NCBI GenBank assembly: GCA_009602735.1
Contig: WELA01010114.1
Span: 429,490-493,489, forward strand
Reading direction: 5' to 3'
Length of the DNA stretch: 64,000 nt
Source: Mesotaenium endlicherianum
Lineage: Eukaryota > Streptophyta > Zygnematophyceae > Zygnematales > Mesotaeniaceae
Shown here: piece by piece, positions 57,568 to 64,000 of the stretch
Layout: the number at the start of each line of letters is the position of its first letter
Position numbering within the stretch: the first letter of the stretch is position 1
The notes under the pieces: generated by a model
Told to the model about the DNA's origin: nothing
The model's input: only the letters and a program-made list of their open reading frames with translations
The model's database searches: none
Program-made: the position numbers and the translations under genes

Positions 57568-58071
57568 TCTACCCTTCGCTCTTTCAACCCCCTATCTCCC
57601 CTATTCTCTTCTTGAGACACAATTATAGTTCGTGAAGTCAAATAGCTATTGTGAACAACAAGAGGCTAAGTTGTACATTAATGATTATAGGCACATATGA
57701 GCTGATAACGTTTGAGTAGTAGTACTTTAGTTGTAGTACAAGATATCCATACTACAATGTTTATGCACTTACGTCATTTTTTGATAACAAATTTTGCTTC
57801 TTTAAGACAACTACGGCAGGTTGTTTGGCACATAATATAAGTTATTTAAGGTAGAATAGAAAAGTTGTTCCGCACCAGAAATAACACGCGTGCATTTACA
57901 GTTGACTTAGACTTGACTTCAAGTGTCGCAAAGCAAGTTACAGAATTGAGTGCATAACTACTTGCACATGAAGGTGAAAGATGAATGTTGAATATGTAGC
58001 TCCGACTGCAGCTGGAAAGAAAGAAGGTAATGACTATAAGAAGTACATCTATTCATTACCTAAAGATTATG
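57568..58071. other. AT-richer stretch, no gene seen
   Basis: It starts pyrimidine-rich (TTTCTCTTTCC, CCCTATCTCCCC), then becomes AT-rich. No supported ORF, RNA gene or repeat end is seen. Confidence 0.4.
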
Positions 58072-58423
58072 CTAAATAAACATTGCACAACGCTGAATGT
58101 GCTCATATGTCGAAACCCCTAAGGTACGTTCGGGGCAGAAGAATTGCAAGGTTGAGTTTGCAAAGGGCACAATGTCCGCGTCGGCAAACTTTGCGGCCCC
58201 GAAGACGCTGCGACCGTCGAGGGGCAAGCTCTTGTCGACGAGCCTCTCGATCAGGGGCCGACGCACGCATGATGGTGGCCAGGGGAGGCTCACTGTAGAA
58301 TCTGAACTGCGTAGTCGAGGTCCACCAGCCACGTCTGAAGCGATCGGAGTCGACGTCAAAGGTGGGAATGACCATCACGTCGGTGCCGTCGTCCAGCACC
58401 CCCGGCTGCCAACACGTGCCCAT
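58072..58423 (-). pseudogene. Unidentified coding-like region
   Basis: Two overlapping minus-strand frames (58423-58103 and 58359-58072) each contain a stretch that reads like real protein rather than low complexity: VMVIPTFDVDSDRF and TTQFRFYSEPPLATIMR in one, RPLIERLVDKSLPLDGRS and KFADADIVPFANSTLQFF in the other. I do not recognise the family. It could be an exon of a decayed host gene. Neither frame has an obvious start or splice context. Confidence 0.3.
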
Positions 58424-59049
58424 GCCATGCGTGCAAGCACCAAGCGTCAGGAGATGGCACGCCCAGGAAACTCAGAGGGAGAGAGGCCAGCACGTTCACA
58501 TGCAGTATGCACTCTCTCTGAGCACCAACGCACACACGCGTGCATGCATGGTTGCAGCCACACACAAATGCACTCACACACGGCACGCGTCAATCTGTGC
58601 ATTGACAGCCCAGCAACACTCACCCGATCCAAATGCGGAGGTGGGGCCAGAGCACTACTTGGGGCACACAGCTAGCGCCCCAGAAGGGTGGCCCAGCACC
58701 TGGAGCTGCCGCCTCCTTGGCCGCCGGCAGCCGCTGCAAGGAGCACCTGCTCCAACACGTCGCGCAAACCAATGCCATCTGTCTTGCCCTCCAGTTGTCC
58801 GCATTATCAGGCTTGTTTGCAAAGCCACACACGCAACGCAAAGAGGAGCACCGCCACGGCCATGCCCACCCTTTGATAATCCCCCCCCCTCCCTCCCCCT
58901 CGCCCCTTCTCGGCAGCAAACATGGGGGGGTGGTGCAGGCAGCCCATAGGGGGAGCTGCCGAAGCAATTCGTGCAAGGAGGTGCAACACCCACGGCTGGT
59001 ATCTGCCACTGCCGCCGTGCAGCCCGTCTGCGGCAGCAGCTGCTGCTAC
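58424..59049. other. GC-rich stretch, no recognised gene
   Basis: It has frames on both strands (for example 58620-59009 minus), all rich in Cys, Trp, Pro and Gly, with no domain seen. It includes CA/TG-rich simple sequence near 58530-58590 and a polypyrimidine run near 58885-58905. It ends at the C3 junction. Confidence 0.35.
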
Positions 59050-59059
59050 TCCGGTAGAC

Positions 59060-62000
59060 CAGGAGCCTACCACCCCAAGACCCACTTCACGAGAAGACAA
59101 CAAGCCAAGTGAGGTGGAAACCCCCGTTGAAGACGACGTTCCAGCCCCAATGAGTTTGAGAGGTTACCTTGGAGGAGAGAAGGTCCACATCTTGGTGGAT
59201 AGCAAAGCTCAAGGTAACTTCATCGCTGCACATTTTGCCACCAAGCACGGTACTACTATGCGAACTCTTGACCACGACGAGGAGATTATGATGCCTGACG
59301 GATTCTCCTATACTACCCCTTCCAAGAAGACGTACCCCTTGTCACTCTCTTTCAAGTCCTTCAAGGATAGAGTAGTGTTTTCACCCATGCAATTGGGCAA
59401 GTACGACGTCATCCTAGGGACGCATTGGTTGACCAAGCACAACCCCCAAGTTGATTGGAGGGACGGTACTATCAAGATCAAGAATGACATCACTTCAAGA
59501 ATCTGTATTTTGCGCGCAATCCAGAATATCCAGACCCAAGACATCGAGAAGCCGGCACACGAGATACTATTGTCCGCCCTCCAACTCAAGAGACTTGTGA
59601 GGAAGGGACACGAGCTTCTTTTGGCCTTGATCACGCCAAAAGACATCTAGAAAGACATTGAGAGTCAAAAAGGAAGCCCCCTTCCTAAGGAGACACAAGA
59701 AGTCTTAGAAGACTACAAAGAAATATTCTCTCCGGAATTGCCCAGCGGCTTAACCCACAAGAGAGTCGTAGACCACAAGATAGAGTTGGAGCTCGGAAGC
59801 AAGCCCATCTCTCGGCCTACGTTTTGAATGTCACACATGAAGCTAGACGAAGTCAAAATGCAAATCAACGAGCTCCTGGAGCATGGCTTTATTCGACCTA
59901 GCAAGTCCCCATTTGGAGCCCCGGTGCTATTTGTCAAGAAGAAAGATGGTACCTTGAGGATGTGTGTGGACTATCGTGCCCTCAACAAGATCACCATCAA
60001 GAATCGATACCTGTTGCCGCGCATGGATGAGCTCATGGACCGGCTGGTTGGAGCCAAGTACTTCACAAAGGTGGACTTCAGAAGCGGCTACCACCAGATT
60101 CCCATCGCTGATCCTGACATACAGAAAACGGCGTTCAAGACAAGATATGGACATTTTGAGTTCATGGTCCTGCCATTTCGACTCACCAACGCGCCAGCAA
60201 CTTTCATGACTATGATGAACACCATATTTCAGCCCATGTTGGACAGATTTGTGGTGGTAATCATCGATGACATCCTTATCTACAGCAAGACCCTTGAAGA
60301 GCATGCGAGACACTTGAAAAAAGTCCTCGAAGTATTGAAGCAAAACAAGCTATTTGCAAAGGAGTCAAAGTGCAAGTTTGCCAAATAAGAAATGGAATTC
60401 CTAGGTCTCCACGTGACTGCTGATGGCATCAAGATGGACCCCAAGAAGACCACGGTGGTGGAGGAATGGCCAACCCCCACGACCAAGAAAGAACTCCAAT
60501 CATTTTTGGGATTTGCCAATTGGTATAGGAGATTCATTCAGAGCTTCTCGCACATAGCAGCCCCTCTCACGGATCTACTGAAGAAAGAGAAGCCGTATGT
60601 TTGGACCAAGAAAGATGAGGAAGCATTCCAACAACTGATCAAAGATTGACGACATCCCCGGTGCTCACTCTTCCAAGTCCGAACCCAGATTGGCCCTTCC
60701 ACTTCAATCACCGATGCATCTTTTTATGCAATAGGAGCAATCTTGCTTCAAAAACAAGGCAAGGGATTGCAACCCATTGCCTACGAGTCAAGGAAGCTAA
60801 ATCCAGCCGAGCAAAATTATACAACCACGGAGCGAGAGGCGTAAGCAATTGTACATGCCTTGAAGGTTTGGCGCTGCTACGTTGAAGGGCGCAAGGTGCT
60901 GGTCACTACGAACCACGAGGCGCTGAAGCACCTCCAGACGCAGCCGTATCTCTCAAGGAGACAAGCAAGATGGAGCAAATACTTGCAACAATACAACATC
61001 ACGATTCAGTACCAGCCCGGCAAGACAAACCCGGCTGACCCCCTCTCAAGACTGCAATTAAACGCAGTGATGACATCCCTGAAGACAGATCTGGAAGCTC
61101 GATTTTCAGCCGCCTATGAAAGAGACCCTTACTACAAGAACGGAGAAGCAGCCTTGGACCCATACAAGAAGCAAGAAGGCAACTATTGGGTGAGGCAAGA
61201 CACGAGCCAGAGATGTGTTCCTGATGACTTAGACCTCCGACTCTTGCTTCTACGAGAAGCACACGACAACCCTCTTGGAGGACACTTTGGAATCCTAAAG
61301 ACCACGGGCGTTCTAGCCAGGACTTATTGTTGGCCAGGCATGTCAAAGCAAGTCAAGGAGTATTGCAGGAGCTGTGACACATGCCAAAGAGTCAAGCCAT
61401 CATCACAGAAGGCGGGAGGACTCTTCCAACCAATACCAATCCCCAAAAGACAATGGACGGACATCTCAATGGACCTTATCGTGGACCTGCCCGTGACACC
61501 TCGAGGCCATAATGCAATACTTACGGTGGTGGACAGACTTACTAAGATGGCTCATGTTATTCCCACAACAACTAAAGCTATCGCACCACAACTTGCAAGA
61601 CTTATCTTTGACAACATATTCCAACTCCAAGGACTACCATCAAGAATTGTGTCAAATAGAGATCCAAGATTCACAAGCCATTTTTGGAAAAATCTTTTCT
61701 AGAACTTGGGTACATCGCTGGATATGTCTACTGCCTACCACCCCCAATCAGATGGGCAAATCGAGCGTACAAATCGTACCCTAAAAACCTATCTAAAGGC
61801 CTACGTGTCTACCCTGGAGCAAGACTGGAACATGTACTTGACCCCCTCGGAGTTTGCCTACAACAACACTACGCAGGCCTCTACCCAAGAGTCCCCATTC
61901 TTCCTCAACTATGGCTTCCATCCAACCATGCCGCTGAGCTTCACGGCTGGCCATGATGAAGTACCTGCAGCAACAAATTTTATGGAGACATTGGAAGCAA

Positions 62001-62642
62001 CTCTTACAGCAGCGAAGAAAGCTCTACAACAGGCGCAAGATGCTCAAGCAAGAGTTGCAAACAGGTCCAGAAGAGAAATTACGTACAGAGTGGGTGACAA
62101 TGTGTTACTATCATCCAAGAATATTTCTCTAAATGGTACGCCTACCGGCAGCAAGTTCTCTCCCAAGTATTCAGGACCCTTCAAGATTATCCAGCAAGTC
62201 AACTTCGTTGCTTTTAAGGTAGAGCTTCCTTCCACTATGCACATCGACCCTGCATTCCACGCTTCCCTCTTCAAGCCATATGTGCAACCCGGCAACAAGT
62301 TCCCAGGACGAGTGACAACCCCACCAGCCCCAACAATAGTGGTTGATCAGTTGGAGTACAAAGTGGAAGACATAGTGGCTATGAGAAATTTTAGGAGACA
62401 GCAACAATACTTGATCAAGTAAGAGGATATCCACATTCTAAGAATAGTTGGGTGGCGACGCACTACCTTGACAAAGTTCAGATAAAGCTGAAGCGCTTCC
62501 ACGCCGCCAACCCCCATCTTGGACCAGCCCCAAGTCTCTTTACTAGAAGCCTAAAGACTTCAAAGAGGCAGCCTGCCACCATCAAGAAGCAGAAGAGGAC
62601 CCCTTACATGCAGCCTGCAAGAACAAGAAAGAGGAAAAATTG
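59060..62642 (+). pseudogene. Family C pol, copy C3 (broken)
   Basis: It matches C1 pol: protease region (HILVDSKAQGNF), RT ([11 protein letters not shown]), RNase H, the integrase zinc finger ([17 protein letters not shown]), core and chromodomain. It is a fossil in several frames. Confidence 0.87.
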
Positions 62643-63236
62643 ACATTAGACACTCTTCTCTTCTCGCAGTTTCTGGACTGAAAACAAAAATTGCTACTGG
62701 TGATAGGTCTTTGCATAATAAATTATAAAAATTCAGGTGGCTGTAGTCCATAAATAGCCGGTTATTTAGAATCCAAGTTTGCTCAATTTAAAGCACCGGT
62801 GAGAGAGATATGATGCTCTGAGTAGAAGGGGGTCAGACTGCTGGCATTATTAGAGTAGAGTAGAATATGCCTCCTGACATTGTGCCCTACCCTGGACTTG
62901 GAATGCTTTGAAACTCCTGACTATGGTAGAACATCTTACAATGCCCACTTGAAGACTTAGTTTACAGAATTTGAAGAAGTACAAAAGGACTTATGATTTT
63001 CAGAAGTTTCTGCACAGATTTGGAGGAGTGCCTACTCTCTCAGCTCTTTACGACACTCCAAAAGTTGGAATGCTCTCAAATTTGGTGACCCAGTAGACTT
63101 CTTTGACGCGCTCCGTTTGGCTCTAGAATATTTCAATTTGGAGCAGTTTTGTGAACGCTATAAATTTTGAATACATGGCAGATTCTGGGCTAACTTGTAC
63201 AATTTGTTTATTACCAAGGAGTAGGCTAGCCAATAA
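62643..63236 (+). other. C3 3' untranslated stretch
   Basis: It is homologous to 33279-33870 of C1. It is interrupted at the string GCCAATAA by family A LTR A4. Confidence 0.75.
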
Positions 63237-64000
63237 TGAAAGAGGCAGAGTGCCCTAGTGGAAGCGTAGTAACTCACGAGGAAAGGAACTAATACTCAAC
63301 ATTTTGAGTAGCAAGAAACTGCTCACAAATGAACTGAAATGAAAGGCCTTGTTATAACAAACCCGTAGAAATTTACAGAAGTGAAAATTGATAAGAAACA
63401 AAGAAGTTATGCCTATTTATTATTTTCTGCCTAAGTGCTCCTCTCTAGGAGGAAGCTACAGATTTTCCAAAGTGTTCGTCAAATCGTCCCTTCCAGAATA
63501 TTCGTGAGAAAGCCAGATCAGTCTAATCTGACGTGTCGGGCCAAATTGACGTCCACATACATGCATCGACATTACTAGAATATTCTATCTTAGACGCGCT
63601 AGGCTAAATCGAAACTTCTAGGTAAAACGACCTAGTCGGCACTCCGCGTCAGCCGAACTTACGTGAAGGTTCGAGTTCATTCTAACGGGCCAGATTGCTC
63701 GACGCTGTCGGTCAATCCGACGGTCGCGCTCACCGCGAATTAAGGACAGTCGTCAACCGACTTCAAAACTAATTAAACTTCGAAAATCCATAACTCTCTT
63801 TATACTTGACCGAATTTGATGAACTTTACATTAAAATGCCCACAACACTGCACTCTATACTACTATACAATCAAAACGTACTTTCATGAAACTCAAAAAT
63901 GCACTTTATAAACCTACGACCTTACATCATCCCCCTCCTCAAGATGCGACGTCCTCGACGCATTCTGCAGATAACGTCTCAACTTACTCTTACAACGAGT
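63237..64000 (-). mobile_element. Ty3/gypsy family A, copy A4, 3' end (runs off the window)
   Basis: A 690-bp LTR (63237-63926) is followed by the polypurine tract (revcomp of TCATCCCCCTCCTC) and the last codons of pol on the minus strand. The left flank is AATAA (63232-63236). The rest lies outside the window, so its state cannot be judged. The LTR shares many variants with that of A1 at 1274-1838. Confidence 0.9.

Larger units (their letters stand above)
59050..63236 (+). mobile_element. Ty3/gypsy family C, copy C3 (fossil)
   Basis: It starts at the gag/pol boundary against unrelated sequence and runs through pol and most of the 3' untranslated stretch, up to the A4 insertion. There is no LTR in the window. 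It is broken, with about eight breaks. Confidence 0.87.

Noticed and set aside
1-64000. tRNA, rRNA, CRISPR or bacterial operon features
   Set aside because: None was seen on either strand. The only tRNA-like strings are the short primer-binding sites of the retroelements.

Overview
The window is a dense stack of transposable elements with no host gene that I can name. The organism looks like a streptophyte (land plant or charophyte-type alga). Every primer-binding site resembles the plant initiator-methionine tRNA end, the Ty3/gypsy elements are chromoviruses with a C-terminal chromodomain, and Ty1/copia and PIF/Harbinger elements are present. There are no tRNA, rRNA or CRISPR loci, and no prokaryotic signals.

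Five repeat groups account for about 50 kb. Family A is a gypsy chromovirus with LTRs near 745 bp: copies A1 1274-8947, A3 9781-15923, A2 24657-36994 and A4 from 63237 past the window end. Family C is a gypsy chromovirus with LTRs near 500 bp: C1 27893-34550, C2 44758-49968, C3 59050-63236 and a solo LTR 4029-4531. Family D is a gypsy with LTRs near 700 bp and an extra open reading region between the chromodomain and the 3' LTR: fragments at 17108-20022, 20023-23655, 40381-44757 and 53564-55745, plus a solo LTR 51818-52523. One copia element is split between 8948-17107 and 36995-40380. A PIF/Harbinger transposase is split between 465-1273 and 24302-24656, and a second Harbinger-like remnant lies near 50.5-50.9 kb. 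A3 and C1 look whole; the other elements are fossils.

The nesting can be read from 5-bp target duplications: copia into a D LTR, A into copia, A into Harbinger, C1 into A2 (GGCGA), A3 into copia (ATGGG), a solo C LTR into A1 (CACTT) and a solo D LTR into a minisatellite (GGGGG).

The main observation is that A1 and A2 each carry mismatched flanks. The left flank of A1 pairs with the left flank of A2 (ATTTC, both in Harbinger). The right flank of A1 pairs with the right flank of A2 (GTGGA, both in copia). A third split repeat, the D LTR that hosts the copia, agrees. The segment between A1 and A2 is therefore inverted relative to the state in which these elements inserted, with breakpoints inside the two oppositely oriented A copies. 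Either the chromosome inverted by recombination between them, or the assembly was joined wrongly there. A single N at 7267 inside A1 makes the second possibility real.

From about 49.97 kb to 59.05 kb the window holds less familiar sequence: the Harbinger remnant, a 50-bp-unit GC-rich minisatellite, a D fragment, a GC-rich stretch with a long (CT)n tract, a 136-bp direct duplication and a short unidentified open region near 58.1-58.4 kb.
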